Assembly (NCBI GenBank): GCA_949289215.1
Contig: CASENC010000024.1
Location: forward strand, 1 to 64,000
Source of the DNA: an uncultured Bacteroidales bacterium
GTDB taxonomy: Bacteria > Bacteroidota > Bacteroidia > Bacteroidales > Muribaculaceae
DNA: 64,000 nt
Direction: 5' to 3'
Part shown: one piece after another, positions 9,052-18,207 of the stretch
Layout: each line of letters opens with the position of its first letter
Numbering within the stretch: position 1 is the stretch's first letter
Position numbers and translations under genes: made by a program
Notes under the pieces: model-generated
What the model was told of the DNA's origin: nothing
What the model saw: the letters and a program-made list of their open reading frames with translations, nothing else
Databases searched by the model: none

Positions 9052-10989
9052 TTACAACTCGTCACATTCTTTAATCCACAATGCCGACGTGGCATCGCTC
9101 GGCATTCGCCAATCACCTCGTGGCGAAAGGCTCACACTGCCCACCTTGGGTCCGTCGGGCATACACGACCGCTTGAATTGCTGGTTGAAGAACCGGCGCA
9201 CAAATGTTTTCAGCCACTTTTTTATAGTGACATCGTCATAATCGTCCATGAATACCCGGCTCGCAAGCCAATATATCTTGCGTGGAGAAAATCCATACCT
9301 CAGCATATAGTAAAGGAAGAAATCATGCAAATCATACGGGCCCACAAGGTCTTCGGTTTTCTGCTTGATTTCTCCGGTATCTTCGGCCGGTATCAATTCA
9401 GGGCTTATGGGTGTGTCAACAATGTCGTGCAATGCAGGAGATATACTCTCGTTGCCGGCAAAATATATGTCGGCAAACCACCTGACAAGATATTTCACAA
9501 GTGTTTTAGGTATGCCTGCATTCACGCCATACATCGACATATGGTCGCCATTATAAGTCGCCCATCCCAGAGCAAGCTCCGACAAATCGCCGGTACCCAC
9601 CACTATGCCATTCACCTTGTTGGAATAATCCATTAGTATTTGTGTGCGCTCACGAGCCTGCGAATTTTCATATACCACATCTTGCACCGACTGGTCATGC
9701 CCGATATCGCTGAAATGCATCTCAACTGCTGCTTTTATCGAAATCTCCTTGACAGTTATTCCCAATGCCTGCATCAATGTCATGGCATTAGCATAAGTGC
9801 GTCCGGTGGTACCAAATCCCGGCATGGTTATACCCACAATTCCGGTACGTGGCAACTTCAGCCGGTCGAATGCCATTGCCGTCACAAGCAAAGCAAGCGT
9901 ACTGTCCAGTCCGCCCGAGATTCCAATGACCACGTTCTTGCAACCTATTGCCGACAATCGGCGGGCAAGACCGGAAGCTTGTATATTAATAATTTCCTCG
10001 CACCGATTGGAAAGTAATTTCCCGTCGGCCGGAACAAACGGATATCGATGTATCGGTCGCATCAGTTCATTCTCCACACCGGTCTCATCGAGCACAAAAT
10101 TCACCGTGCGGTATGGCGACTGCCGGTTAAATGCCATGCAGTCGGTATAACTTGTCGTGGCACGGCGGTCGCTATTTATCTTTTCAATGTCAATGTCGGC
10201 AATTGCCATAACTGCACCCTCGGTAAACCGCTCACTTTGAGCAAGGAATGTGCCATTTTCGGCAACAATTGCATTCCCGGCAAACACAAGGTCGGTTGAT
10301 GACTCACCGAAACCTGCCGACGAATACACATATGCTGCCATGCAACGCGCCGACTGCTGTTTCACAAGGCTGCACAAATATCCGTGCTTGCCTATGACTT
10401 CGTTTGATGCCGAAAGATTTACTATCACATTGGCACCGGCAAGTGCGGCATAGCTGCTGGGCGGTATCGCAGTCCACAGGTCTTCGCATATTTCCGAAGC
10501 GATAACCAGATTTTTCCACTTGAACAACAGGTCACACCCCATAGGTACGGTTTCGCCGCACAATTCGACCTCGGTCTGCGTAAGCGATTTTGACGATGCA
10601 AACCAACGCTTTTCGTAAAATTCGTTGTAATTTGGCAGATACGTTTTAGGCACCGCACCCAAAATGTGCCCGCGACACAAGGCAACGGCACAATTGTAAA
10701 TGGCATTGACACCACGAACCGGCATACCCACAAAAACTATGGCATTCACTGCCTCGGTTGCCTTCCTTATTTCATCAAGGCAAACCTCGGCCGATACAAG
10801 CAATTCTTGCTGAAAAAACAGGTCGCCACAAGTGTATGCAGTCACCGACATTTCGGGGAAAACAATAATTTTCGCCCCTTTGCTGCCTGCTGCCAACATT
10901 TGTTCACATATTTCTTTTGAGTTAAACCAGCAATCTGCTACATTCACACGTGGCACCATCGCCGCCACCCTTACAAATCCATAATCCAT
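9052..10989 (-). CDS. nadE: Glutamine-dependent NAD(+) synthetase
   Basis: A 645-residue two-domain enzyme that amidates nicotinic acid adenine dinucleotide to NAD using glutamine. The N-terminal nitrilase-type glutaminase has the triad Glu46 (FPEMS), Lys115 (PKTYLPNY) and Cys178 (EICEDLW). The C-terminal synthetase has the ATP pyrophosphatase loop GISGGLDSTLAL (about 355-366) and GTGDLSELALGW. Start: the frame is open for 26 further codons upstream, but MDYGFVRVAA at 10989 fits the family start and lies 25 bases after a -7 promoter box. First gene of the operon nadE-tamB-DUF4421-macro-COG2509. Confidence 0.95.
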   Translation of the reverse strand: MDYGFVRVAAMVPRVNVADCWFNSKEICEQMLAAGSKGAKIIVFPEMSVTAYTCGDLFFQQELLVSAEVCLDEIRKATEAVNAIVFVGMPVRGVNAIYNCAVALCRGHILGAVPKTYLPNYNEFYEKRWFASSKSLTQTEVELCGETVPMGCDLLFKWKNLVIASEICEDLWTAIPPSSYAALAGANVIVNLSASNEVIGKHGYLCSLVKQQSARCMAAYVYSSAGFGESSTDLVFAGNAIVAENGTFLAQSERFTEGAVMAIADIDIEKINSDRRATTSYTDCMAFNRQSPYRTVNFVLDETGVENELMRPIHRYPFVPADGKLLSNRCEEIINIQASGLARRLSAIGCKNVVIGISGGLDSTLALLVTAMAFDRLKLPRTGIVGITMPGFGTTGRTYANAMTLMQALGITVKEISIKAAVEMHFSDIGHDQSVQDVVYENSQARERTQILMDYSNKVNGIVVGTGDLSELALGWATYNGDHMSMYGVNAGIPKTLVKYLVRWFADIYFAGNESISPALHDIVDTPISPELIPAEDTGEIKQKTEDLVGPYDLHDFFLYYMLRYGFSPRKIYWLASRVFMDDYDDVTIKKWLKTFVRRFFNQQFKRSCMPDGPKVGSVSLSPRGDWRMPSDATSALWIKECDEL

Positions 10990-11013
10990 ATACCGGCGTT
11001 TTGTGTTAATATG

Positions 11014-11021
11014 CAAAATTA
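11014..11021 (-). promoter_or_regulatory. Promoter -7 box for the nadE operon
   Basis: The minus strand reads TAATTTTG, matching the Bacteroidetes -7 consensus TAnnTTTG, 25 bases before the chosen nadE start. No clear -33 TTTG is seen. Confidence 0.55.
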
Positions 11022-11122
11022 GCCATTTTTCCCTTAGTAACGGCGGTGACTCGCTATATATTTCCATTTTTTACTCATTTAATCGCCAATTCGACCACAC
11101 AAGTCATTTTTTTTCTTATAAA

Positions 11123-11155
11123 TTTGAATTAATCGAAAATGTTGATTTAACTTTG
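11123..11155 (+). promoter_or_regulatory. Promoter of the small beta-barrel/GT2 operon
   Basis: TTTG at 11123-11126 (-33) and TAACTTTG at 11148-11155 (-7) are separated by 21 bases, a good match to the Bacteroidetes sigma-ABfr consensus. The ATG follows 21 bases after the -7 box. Confidence 0.75.
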
Positions 11156-11176
11156 GAATTAAAATTTCAAAAAACG

Positions 11177-11650
11177 ATGAAACGACTTCTTACCATAATC
11201 ATAATTATTGTTGCCGCAACGACAACCATCATGGCCCAAAAAGGTGAAAAAACAGTGGGATTACTTGCAGGATACACAACCGAGAGCCATGCAGCAGTGG
11301 CCGGGCTTTTTTTCCAATATCGTTGCAGCTCGCTATTGCGGCTTGCCCCCGATTGCCAATTCGTCATTAAGAACAACAACCGTAGCGCATTCATTTTCAA
11401 CGGTAATGCTCAATTCCTTATTAAGACCTCGGCAAAAACCAATATTTATCCCCTTGCCGGTATAACCTACCACAACTGGAAAACTTACAATGCAGGTATC
11501 GGCAACCAAAACCGATTCGGAGCCAATGTGGGTGCAGGATTTGAAGCGATGGCAACACCCACACTCAAATTATCGGTCGAGGCAAAATATTCTTTGGTAA
11601 AAGACTTTTCATCGGGCAATTTTTTCGCAAGTATCGGTTACCTGTTCTGA
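11177..11650 (+). CDS. Small outer-membrane beta-barrel protein
   Basis: A 157-residue protein: signal peptide (1-20, MKRLLT..TIMAQ), then about eight amphipathic beta strands ending in FFASIGYLF with a terminal Phe, as in small 8-stranded OmpX/OmpW-like barrels. The frame is open further upstream, but the ATG at 11177 gives a clean signal peptide and fits the promoter at 11123-11155. Function not identifiable. The following glycosyltransferase starts 3 bases after the stop, so the two are co-transcribed. Confidence 0.8.
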   Translation: MKRLLTIIIIIVAATTTIMAQKGEKTVGLLAGYTTESHAAVAGLFFQYRCSSLLRLAPDCQFVIKNNNRSAFIFNGNAQFLIKTSAKTNIYPLAGITYHNWKTYNAGIGNQNRFGANVGAGFEAMATPTLKLSVEAKYSLVKDFSSGNFFASIGYLF

Positions 11651-11653
11651 AAC

Positions 11654-12622
11654 ATGAGCGACAAATTGCCTTTGGTTTCGGTAATTGTTCCGGTTTACAA
11701 TGTGGAACGCTACATTGAACAGTGCGCACGTTCCATCTTTGAACAAACCTACCCGAACCTTGAAATAACATTCATCAACGACTGCTCTACAGATCGCAGC
11801 ATCGAAATATTAAAACGAGCGATAACTTGTTATCAAATACGCAGAACACAGACTCACATAATCGACCTTAAAAGCAACAGTGGCTCGACCATTGCACGGA
11901 ACACAGGCATTAGAAACTGTAACGGTGATTATATAATTTGCATTGATAGCGATGACTATATCGAATCTTGCATGGTTGAACAATTAGTGACGATAGCCTT
12001 CGGTGGAAATTACGATATAGTTTCATCATCATTCTTCATCAACGATAATGGCAAAGAAAAACAAATCAACATCAGCAACAGCCAAGACTTTTTTTGCCTC
12101 AATTCTATTGCCATTGACACTCTGCATTTCTCCCTGTGGAACAAAATAATCAAAAAGAGTATTTTAGACCGGATACCCGAAATTCCCAATGCCAACTGCT
12201 GGGACGACCTTGCCATAACGTCAAGGGCTATCGCTTTGGCTCAAAGTGCTATGACAACAAACGTTCCATTTTATCATTATCGCATAAACACAAATGCCGG
12301 TTCTCTCACATCTCAAGCCCATGAAAAACGTCTGCACGACCAACTCATTGTTGCCCGGTTTGTTGAAGAATGGTTCATCAAAAATAAACTTGACGCAAAA
12401 TATGCGCAATTCCTGCGCAACATGAAGTTCTCGGCCAAAATAAAATTTCTGCGTGGCCGTAACCGTGACTTTGCCGCATGGAAACGCACTTTCCCGGAAA
12501 CCAACAACGGCATACTGTGTTACCGTCACATACCGTTGCATTACCGCCTGCTGTTCTTCATGGCCGACATTCTGCCGGCACGGCTGTGCCAATACATCTC
12601 CGATAAAATCTCAAAGAAATAA
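11654..12622 (+). CDS. Glycosyltransferase family 2
   Basis: A 322-residue GT-A transferase. The N-terminal domain has VSVIVPVYNVERYIEQC (about 8-24), INDCSTDRS (nucleotide-sugar binding), the N-(S)-G-S-T-IARNTGI helix and the DxD-type metal site CIDSDDYIE (about 96-104); a WDD near 175 is typical of the acceptor side. No membrane segment. It probably adds a sugar to a surface glycan or lipid; no other glycan genes are next to it apart from the co-transcribed small barrel protein, so substrate is open. Confidence 0.9.
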   Translation: MSDKLPLVSVIVPVYNVERYIEQCARSIFEQTYPNLEITFINDCSTDRSIEILKRAITCYQIRRTQTHIIDLKSNSGSTIARNTGIRNCNGDYIICIDSDDYIESCMVEQLVTIAFGGNYDIVSSSFFINDNGKEKQINISNSQDFFCLNSIAIDTLHFSLWNKIIKKSILDRIPEIPNANCWDDLAITSRAIALAQSAMTTNVPFYHYRINTNAGSLTSQAHEKRLHDQLIVARFVEEWFIKNKLDAKYAQFLRNMKFSAKIKFLRGRNRDFAAWKRTFPETNNGILCYRHIPLHYRLLFFMADILPARLCQYISDKISKK

Positions 12623-12660
12623 AAAATCCGCCTTGGAGAAATCTCCCAAAGCGGATTTTT
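12621..12660. terminator. Bidirectional intrinsic terminator (GT2 / glyA)
   Basis: Inverted repeat AAAATCCGCCTTGG / CCAAAGCGGATTTT with a short loop, flanked by an A-run on the left and a T-run on the right, between convergent genes. It overlaps the stop codon of the glycosyltransferase. Confidence 0.85.
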
Positions 12661-12677
12661 ATCAAATCGATGATATA

Positions 12678-13958
12678 TCAATATGCAAACATGGGATATT
12701 CGTTCATGATGCTGTTGACTTTTTCACGTACCGACTTGATTACGCTTTCGTTGTCAACATTCTGAAGTACTGTATCAATCATTTCCACGATTTCACCCAT
12801 AAGTTCTTCCTTTGCACCGCGAGTGGTAATTGCCGGCGTGCCAAGGCGTATGCCCGATGTGAGGAACGGCGAACGTGTGTCAAACGGCACCATATTCTTA
12901 TTTGCTGTAATATCGGCGGCCACAAGTGCCCTTTCGGCAACCTTTCCGGTCAATTCGGGGAACTTGCCGCGAAGGTCAAGCAAAATGCAGTGGTTGTCGG
13001 TTCCGCCCGATGCAATCTTGTATCCCTTGTCAATCAATGCCTGAGCCATCACGGCTGCATTCTTCTTAACTTGCATTTGATATTCCTTGAACGATGGTTG
13101 CAAAGCCTCGCCAAATGCAACAGCCTTTGCTGCTATGACGTGTTCGAGCGGACCGCCTTGCACACCGGGGAAAACTGCAGAATCGAGCAACGACGACATC
13201 ATGCGCAATTCACCCTTGTTGTTTTTCTTGCCAAACGGGTTTTCAAAATCTTTTCCCATCATGATTACACCACCACGAGGGCCGCGAAGTGTCTTGTGTG
13301 TGGTAGATGTAACTATGTGTGCATATTTCACAGGATTGTCAAGAAGTCCGGCAGCTATAAGTCCTGCAGGATGAGCCATATCAAACATGAAAATGGCACC
13401 TACCTCATCGGCCACACGACGAATTCGGGCATAATCCCATTCACGTGAATAAGCACTTGCGCCACCTATAATCAACTTCGGGTGCTCGCGACGAGCCACC
13501 TCTTCAAGCATATCATAGTCAATGAGGTTGGTATCGGGCGTTACATTATATTCCAACGGCTGATATACCAGTCCCGAGAAATTGACTGCACTGCCGTGCG
13601 ACAAGTGGCCTCCGTGCGACAAATTTAAACCCAGGAATTTATCTCCGGGTTTCATAACGGCAAGGAATACGGCCATATTGGCTTGCGCTCCCGAGTGAGG
13701 TTGCACATTTGCCCATTCTGCGCCAAACAATTGCTTCAAGCGTTCTATTGCAATCGTCTCGGCCTCGTCAACCACTTGGCAACCGCCATAATAACGGTGT
13801 CCGGGATAGCCTTCGGCATACTTGTTGGTCAGGCAAGAACCCATTGCTTGCATAACTTCATCACTGACAAAATTCTCACTTGCTATGAGTTCGATACCCT
13901 TCTTTTGGCGTTGATGTTCGCGCTCAATGATGTCGAAAATTACTTTATCTCTCTCCAT
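12678..13958 (-). CDS. glyA: Serine hydroxymethyltransferase
   Basis: 426 residues, full length. PLP enzyme that converts serine and tetrahydrofolate to glycine and 5,10-methylene-tetrahydrofolate. The PLP lysine is Lys222 in [12 protein letters not shown]; other family marks are [10 protein letters not shown] (23-32), [13 protein letters not shown] (47-59) and the DMAHPAGL segment. Last gene of the pyrB-pyrI-flavin reductase-glyA run, 27 bases after the preceding stop, which links pyrimidine synthesis with the C1 unit used for thymidylate; that functional reading is inference. Confidence 0.97.
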   Translation of the reverse strand: MERDKVIFDIIEREHQRQKKGIELIASENFVSDEVMQAMGSCLTNKYAEGYPGHRYYGGCQVVDEAETIAIERLKQLFGAEWANVQPHSGAQANMAVFLAVMKPGDKFLGLNLSHGGHLSHGSAVNFSGLVYQPLEYNVTPDTNLIDYDMLEEVARREHPKLIIGGASAYSREWDYARIRRVADEVGAIFMFDMAHPAGLIAAGLLDNPVKYAHIVTSTTHKTLRGPRGGVIMMGKDFENPFGKKNNKGELRMMSSLLDSAVFPGVQGGPLEHVIAAKAVAFGEALQPSFKEYQMQVKKNAAVMAQALIDKGYKIASGGTDNHCILLDLRGKFPELTGKVAERALVAADITANKNMVPFDTRSPFLTSGIRLGTPAITTRGAKEELMGEIVEMIDTVLQNVDNESVIKSVREKVNSIMNEYPMFAY

Positions 13959-13985
13959 TATTCGTTATTATTGTATTTATTGTTG

Positions 13986-14552
13986 TTATTTTTTCTTTTT
14001 AACCGACCACCCGAAATGCCCGATGCGGTCACCCAAACCAAAATATTCGCCATGGCAATATACTAGCATCCCGGCCTGCTTCATGTCAAATTCCCCGGTC
14101 TCGGCATTTATATAGCGGTCATCTGCAACCACATTAATCACATCGGCAATAAACATATCATGCGAACCGAGCGACACAATCTCCTTTACGCGGCATTCTA
14201 TCGACAACGGAGCTTCGGCTATATAAGGAGAAGCCACTTTAACCCCTTTTACCGGAGTAAGCCCCATTTCCTCGAATTTATCATAATCGCGCCCGCTGCG
14301 CACTCCGCACCAGTCGGTAGCCCGTGCAAGAGCTTCGGTGGTCAGGTTTAAAGTAAATTCCATATTGCGCTTAATGATACCGTGACTGTGACGTTCGGGT
14401 CGAATCGAAACATAACACATGGGCGGATTGGTACATACAGTTCCTACCCAACTCGCAGTAAAAACGTTATAATCTTCGGGCAAAGAACCGCAACTCACCA
14501 ATACCGCAGGCAGCGGATAAATCAGCGTTCCGGGTTTCCAGTTTTGCTTCAT
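13986..14552 (-). CDS. Flavin reductase family protein (FMN-binding split barrel)
   Basis: 188 residues of the DIM6/NTAB flavin reductase-like family: FMN-binding split barrel with VLVSCGSLPEDYNVFTASWVG near the N-terminus, CYVSIRPERHSHGIIKRN (about 46-63) and EFTLNLTT. Such proteins bind FMN and often reduce it, or act as flavoprotein partners; the partner here is unknown. It is 6 bases from the pyrI stop, within the pyrBI operon, and cytosolic. A short Lys-rich tail (VKKKK) ends the protein. Confidence 0.85.
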   Translation of the reverse strand: MKQNWKPGTLIYPLPAVLVSCGSLPEDYNVFTASWVGTVCTNPPMCYVSIRPERHSHGIIKRNMEFTLNLTTEALARATDWCGVRSGRDYDKFEEMGLTPVKGVKVASPYIAEAPLSIECRVKEIVSLGSHDMFIADVINVVADDRYINAETGEFDMKQAGMLVYCHGEYFGLGDRIGHFGWSVKKKK

Positions 14553-14558
14553 CTCTTA

Positions 14559-15023
14559 TTATTCAAGCACGATATCGTCTTTTTCCACTGCTCTTTCGCA
14601 ATAATGGCACTTTAGCACCACATTTTCGCGGTCGATAACATGGAAATGTGTCCGCATAGGCTCGTTGTTGGTTATGCACTTGGGATTGTTGCACTTCACT
14701 ATGCCATATATGTCATCGGGAAGTGAAACGGTGTGCTTGTCCACCACCTTATAATCCCTTATGATATTTATTTTGGCATTGGGGGCTACAAGGGCTATGC
14801 GGTTTAGCGTGTCTTCATGCAAAAACACATCGGCAACTTTTATTATACCCTTCTTGCCGCATTTCTTGCTATTAAGATTGAAACCTATCGTCACACTGCT
14901 TTTCATCTTGGATATGCCGAGCAAATCGACTACTTTGAAAAGCGACTCGGTGGGAATGTGGTCGATTACCGTACCATTCTGCAAAGCAGCCACAGCCAAT
15001 TCTTCATTTTTTATTGTCGTCAT
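14559..15023 (-). CDS. pyrI: Aspartate carbamoyltransferase regulatory chain
   Basis: 154 residues. Allosteric subunit of aspartate transcarbamoylase, binding CTP/ATP at the N-terminal domain and the catalytic chain through a zinc domain. The four zinc ligands are visible as CNNPKC and CHYC in the last 50 residues, and NGTVIDHIP near the N-terminus is the nucleotide-domain signature. It lies 17 bases after pyrB, so the enzyme is the E. coli-type c6r6 holoenzyme. Confidence 0.97.
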   Translation of the reverse strand: MTTIKNEELAVAALQNGTVIDHIPTESLFKVVDLLGISKMKSSVTIGFNLNSKKCGKKGIIKVADVFLHEDTLNRIALVAPNAKINIIRDYKVVDKHTVSLPDDIYGIVKCNNPKCITNNEPMRTHFHVIDRENVVLKCHYCERAVEKDDIVLE

Positions 15024-15040
15024 GTTACATTCCTCCCTTT

Positions 15041-15958
15041 TTATTTATTATCGATACCCAATACTTTGCATATGATGGCCTGACGGGCATAAAGTCCGTT
15101 TCGGGCCTGTTGGAAATAATAAGCCTTGGGATTGCTGTCAACATCATATGAAATCTCGTTCACCCTTGGCAGCGGATGCAACACGCGCAAATTTTCCTTG
15201 CTTCCAAGCAACATGGAATTTTTAAGTGTATATAGGTTTTTTACACGCTCATATTCCATGATATCGGTAAAACGCTCACGTTGCACACGTGTCATATACA
15301 GTATATCGGTCTGGTTTATCACATCGTCCGAGAAATCGGTATATTCATGATACTCTATACCGTGCTTTTTACAAAATTCCTTATACTCGCCCGGCATCTT
15401 CAATTCGTCACAAGCAATAAAATTGAACCGCGGCTTAAAATAATACATGGCCATTAGCAGCGAATGTACCGTGCGCCCGTATTTCAAGTCTCCGACCATG
15501 GTAATGGTGAGATTTTCAAGCGTACCTTGCGTCTTGTATATCGAATACAAGTCGAGCATCGTCTGCGACGGGTGTTGATTGGCCCCATCCCCGGCATTGA
15601 TGATAGGCACAGGTGAGAACTCGCTGGCATATCGTGCCGCACCTTCAAGGTAATGCCGCATTATTATCAGGTCGGCATAATTGCTCACCATCATTATGGT
15701 GTCGTGCAACGTTTCTCCTTTCGACGAACTTGTGGTATTGGCGTCGGAAAAGCCGATGACCCTGCCGCCAAGACGGTTTACAGCAGTTTCAAAGCTGAGC
15801 CGAGTGCGTGTTGACGGCTCGAAAAACAGCGTTGCCACCACCTTTCCCTCCAACAAGTTGCGATTGGGGTTGGCTTCAAACCGGCTTGCCGATTCGAGCA
15901 ACGACAAAATTTCGTCTTTCGTGAAATCTGAAATCGAAACCAGACTTTCGCTATTCAT
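15041..15958 (-). CDS. pyrB: Aspartate carbamoyltransferase catalytic chain
   Basis: 305 residues. Condenses carbamoyl phosphate and aspartate, the committed step of pyrimidine synthesis. The carbamoyl-phosphate loop [15 protein letters not shown] lies at about 46-60, with the SSSKGET loop (about 79-85), [12 protein letters not shown] (about 133-144) and the LHPLPRV segment near the C-terminus. First gene of the operon; preceded by a leader of roughly 190 bases. Confidence 0.97.
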   Translation of the reverse strand: MNSESLVSISDFTKDEILSLLESASRFEANPNRNLLEGKVVATLFFEPSTRTRLSFETAVNRLGGRVIGFSDANTTSSSKGETLHDTIMMVSNYADLIIMRHYLEGAARYASEFSPVPIINAGDGANQHPSQTMLDLYSIYKTQGTLENLTITMVGDLKYGRTVHSLLMAMYYFKPRFNFIACDELKMPGEYKEFCKKHGIEYHEYTDFSDDVINQTDILYMTRVQRERFTDIMEYERVKNLYTLKNSMLLGSKENLRVLHPLPRVNEISYDVDSNPKAYYFQQARNGLYARQAIICKVLGIDNK

Positions 15959-16164
15959 AATTCTTTATCGTTTTTGTATGTTGAACAGGTTTATGCACAC
16001 CATCTTATCCTGAAAATCTCATACAAAAAAAGCCAATCACACTTGCCACCTCGACCGAAGCGACTTAATGACTGACTTCACTGCTATGCCATTTCTGTCG
16101 AATCCACCGACATAAGGCGTGTGGCAATATATGTGTATGCTCAATTTTCATTGCAACAAAGATA
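15959..16164 (-). promoter_or_regulatory. pyrB promoter and long 5' leader
   Basis: The minus strand reads TATCTTTG at 16164-16157, a perfect -7 box, which puts the transcription start roughly 190 bases before the pyrB ATG. The leader can form a long-range 7-bp pair (TTGCCAC at about 16126 with GTGGCAA at about 16047) followed by a run of eight T at about 16033-16026. This suggests transcript-level control such as attenuation. I see no clean intrinsic terminator, so the mechanism is open. Confidence 0.4.
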
Positions 16165-16225
16165 CGCATTTTTCACCATTCACACATTACCCCACGCGAA
16201 TTTATTTTATTACCTAACTTTATAC

Positions 16226-17497
16226 TCATTTCAACTCAAGCCGCAACCCGACTTGCAAATTGAAATTTAACGGTTTGTCCTTGTATATCGTCAATACATC
16301 ACTGCCATCATCGAAATAATAACCCACGCCGGGTTCTACATAAACTCCTAAATTTTTCATAAAATTATATTGGAAACCGGCCGCACATGAAACAGACCAC
16401 TGCAACCGGTCGATTTCAATATCCTCGGAATGATTACCTGCCGATTGCCCCCCTGTAACATAGTCGGTTACATTTTTTGCCGACAGTGGAATTTCCATCA
16501 TTCCGCCTGCATTTGCATACACCCTGAAATGCCTGTTTTGCCACACGGTAAAATGCACCTTCAACGGTATTCCCAAGTAATGAATGGTTTGCTCGGTCGT
16601 ATAATAATCTTGTGCCACGCCCGATGTAAGTTCCGACTTCAACAATGTATATGCCACACCGCTTTCCAGACCCCAACGGTCGGTAAAGGCATACTTCACG
16701 TTTGCCCCGAAACGCAATGGCAGGTGGTGCTTGACCTTGGTTTCGGGAACACGGTTTAAGTTATTGAACATTATATTTGCCATTGCATTTGTGGTCCACG
16801 TTTCCTGTTTCGGCATATTGCCAAACGGATTGATGCTCATTCTGAAATTACGGTACCCTATTGCCGAAGCGTTGTTACCTGTCATGTTTGAAGCATAAAT
16901 TCCTGCGCTCCATTTACCGGCGGTGTGCACACCCTTATTACCCCGGTATATATCGGGAACATCACGTTCCCTGCGTTGTTGCCTATCGGCATAATTATCC
17001 ATCACCGAAGCGTGCCCACCGTTACGCACTTCTTTCTCTTCGTCCGATTTGTTATTCACTTTATTCGCCTCAACCACATCGGCACTGTCGCCCAATTGAT
17101 GCATAGGATTATCGGCTTCCTCGGTTGCAATTCGCACAGGCTTGCGACTCATGTTATTAGCAATCACCGGCACCTCGGTCGATGCCCGAAGCTGCATCTC
17201 AACGGGCATTGGCTTTTCAACATTCTTGGCTCCGGCAACAATATTACTATTTTCAGGCACATCGTTTTGCAACGATGTTTCATCATTATGCAATACCACA
17301 AAGCCCATGACCGCCAGCAGGAGTACCGCAGCGACAGCCGCAGCACGTCGCAGCACAAGCGATACCGTATTTCTTTTTCTCTTGACAACACCGCGAGCCT
17401 CCAACGACTGCATCACATCATTCCACAACCCGTCGGGCGACTTTCGTTCAAAAGCCTCGGAACGTTTTTTCAAATTATTCAGCCATTGTTCTTTCAT
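16226..17497 (-). CDS. Dma-like dual-membrane-spanning anti-sigma factor (N-terminal anti-sigma, C-terminal beta-barrel)
   Basis: 423 residues with an unusual order of parts: a 48-residue basic cytosolic segment (WLNNLKKRSEAFERKSPDGLW..), one inner-membrane helix (about 50-69), a polar, low-complexity periplasmic linker (about 70-190), and a C-terminal outer-membrane barrel of the Bacteroidetes OMP type (about 195-423; e.g. GLESGVAYTLLKSEL, GVYVEPGVGYYFDD). It overlaps the ECF sigma gene by 4 bases (ATGA). This matches the dual membrane-spanning anti-sigma (Dma) architecture reported in Bacteroides, where the barrel sits in the outer membrane and the N-terminus holds the sigma factor. Function here is inferred from architecture and context. 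Confidence 0.8.
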   Translation of the reverse strand: MKEQWLNNLKKRSEAFERKSPDGLWNDVMQSLEARGVVKRKRNTVSLVLRRAAAVAAVLLLAVMGFVVLHNDETSLQNDVPENSNIVAGAKNVEKPMPVEMQLRASTEVPVIANNMSRKPVRIATEEADNPMHQLGDSADVVEANKVNNKSDEEKEVRNGGHASVMDNYADRQQRRERDVPDIYRGNKGVHTAGKWSAGIYASNMTGNNASAIGYRNFRMSINPFGNMPKQETWTTNAMANIMFNNLNRVPETKVKHHLPLRFGANVKYAFTDRWGLESGVAYTLLKSELTSGVAQDYYTTEQTIHYLGIPLKVHFTVWQNRHFRVYANAGGMMEIPLSAKNVTDYVTGGQSAGNHSEDIEIDRLQWSVSCAAGFQYNFMKNLGVYVEPGVGYYFDDGSDVLTIYKDKPLNFNLQVGLRLELK

Positions 17498-18066
17498 TTT
17501 CTTTCATTTTTATTGGTTGTCAAGTATTCGTTTATTTTAGCAGCTAGCAAGGCTTTTGCCCTGTGGAACTGTGATGCCGATGTATTCTCTTTTATATTCA
17601 ACATTCCGGCTATCTCCTTGTGGCTCTTGCCCTCAAACACATATAAGTTAAACACACTGCGATATCCCGCGGGCAAGTGCCTTATCATTTCGTAAATCGC
17701 CTCAATGGGCACATTCCCCACATCGGGTTCTTCAACGGTCTCGTCTTCATCGCAATCGTCAGTTTCTGCTCCAAGCGGCTCGGTGTTTTTTCGGCTGCCT
17801 ATAAAATCCAATGCCTCGTTTACAACGATTCTTGTCATCCATGCCCTTAGCGAGCCTTTTCCTCGGTATTGGAATTTACCAATCGACATATATATTTTGA
17901 CAAAAGCCTCCTGCAAGACATCTTTCAAATCGTCATCATCGGGAATATAACGCGAAGCAACGGCTGTGAGACTGCCCACATGGCAATCATATAAACACTT
18001 CATGGCAACTGCGTCACCATCAAGTATTTTCTTTATCAGCTCTTTTTCTTTGCTTTCTTCGCTCAT
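17494..18066 (-). CDS. ECF-type RNA polymerase sigma factor (Das-like)
   Basis: 190 residues. Region 2 lies at about 22-90 (YIPDDDDLKDVLQEAFVKIY, FQYRGKGSLRAWMTRIVVNEALD) and region 4 at about 130-185 (LPAGYRSVFNLYVFEGKSHKEIAGML, NTSASQFHRAKALL), joined by an acidic linker (ETDDCDEDETVEEPD). No region 3, as in ECF sigma factors. Its stop codon overlaps the start of the Dma-like anti-sigma gene, so the pair is co-translated. The nearby NigD-like and DUF4840 lipoproteins are candidate regulon members. Confidence 0.93.
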   Translation of the reverse strand: MSEESKEKELIKKILDGDAVAMKCLYDCHVGSLTAVASRYIPDDDDLKDVLQEAFVKIYMSIGKFQYRGKGSLRAWMTRIVVNEALDFIGSRKNTEPLGAETDDCDEDETVEEPDVGNVPIEAIYEMIRHLPAGYRSVFNLYVFEGKSHKEIAGMLNIKENTSASQFHRAKALLAAKINEYLTTNKNERK

Positions 18067-18108
18067 ACGTTTTTTATTCCCCTCGGCAAACTTTCCTCTC
18101 TAAACGAA

Positions 18109-18145
18109 GTTGCACAATGCGGAATACGTGTCCGCATCATGCAAC
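18109..18145. promoter_or_regulatory. Nested inverted repeat before the sigma factor gene
   Basis: Two nested perfect 6-bp arms: GTTGCA (18109) with TGCAAC (18140), and inside it TGCGGA (18118) with TCCGCA (18131). The structure sits 43 bases before the sigma ATG. There is no T-run after it in either direction, so it is more likely a leader structure or operator than a terminator. Confidence 0.4.
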
Positions 18146-18207
18146 CTTCTTCCAATTATCATCCTTAAATTATAACTAACATTTTCCCCTTTATCAGGCA
18201 AGATTAC

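Noticed and set aside
8668..9636. 322-codon open frame on the plus strand
   Set aside because: Antisense to tamB and nadE, crossing their junction; shadow composition.
12453..13448. 331-codon open frame on the plus strand
   Set aside because: Runs through the GT2 end, the terminator and antisense to glyA; Cys/His-rich shadow.
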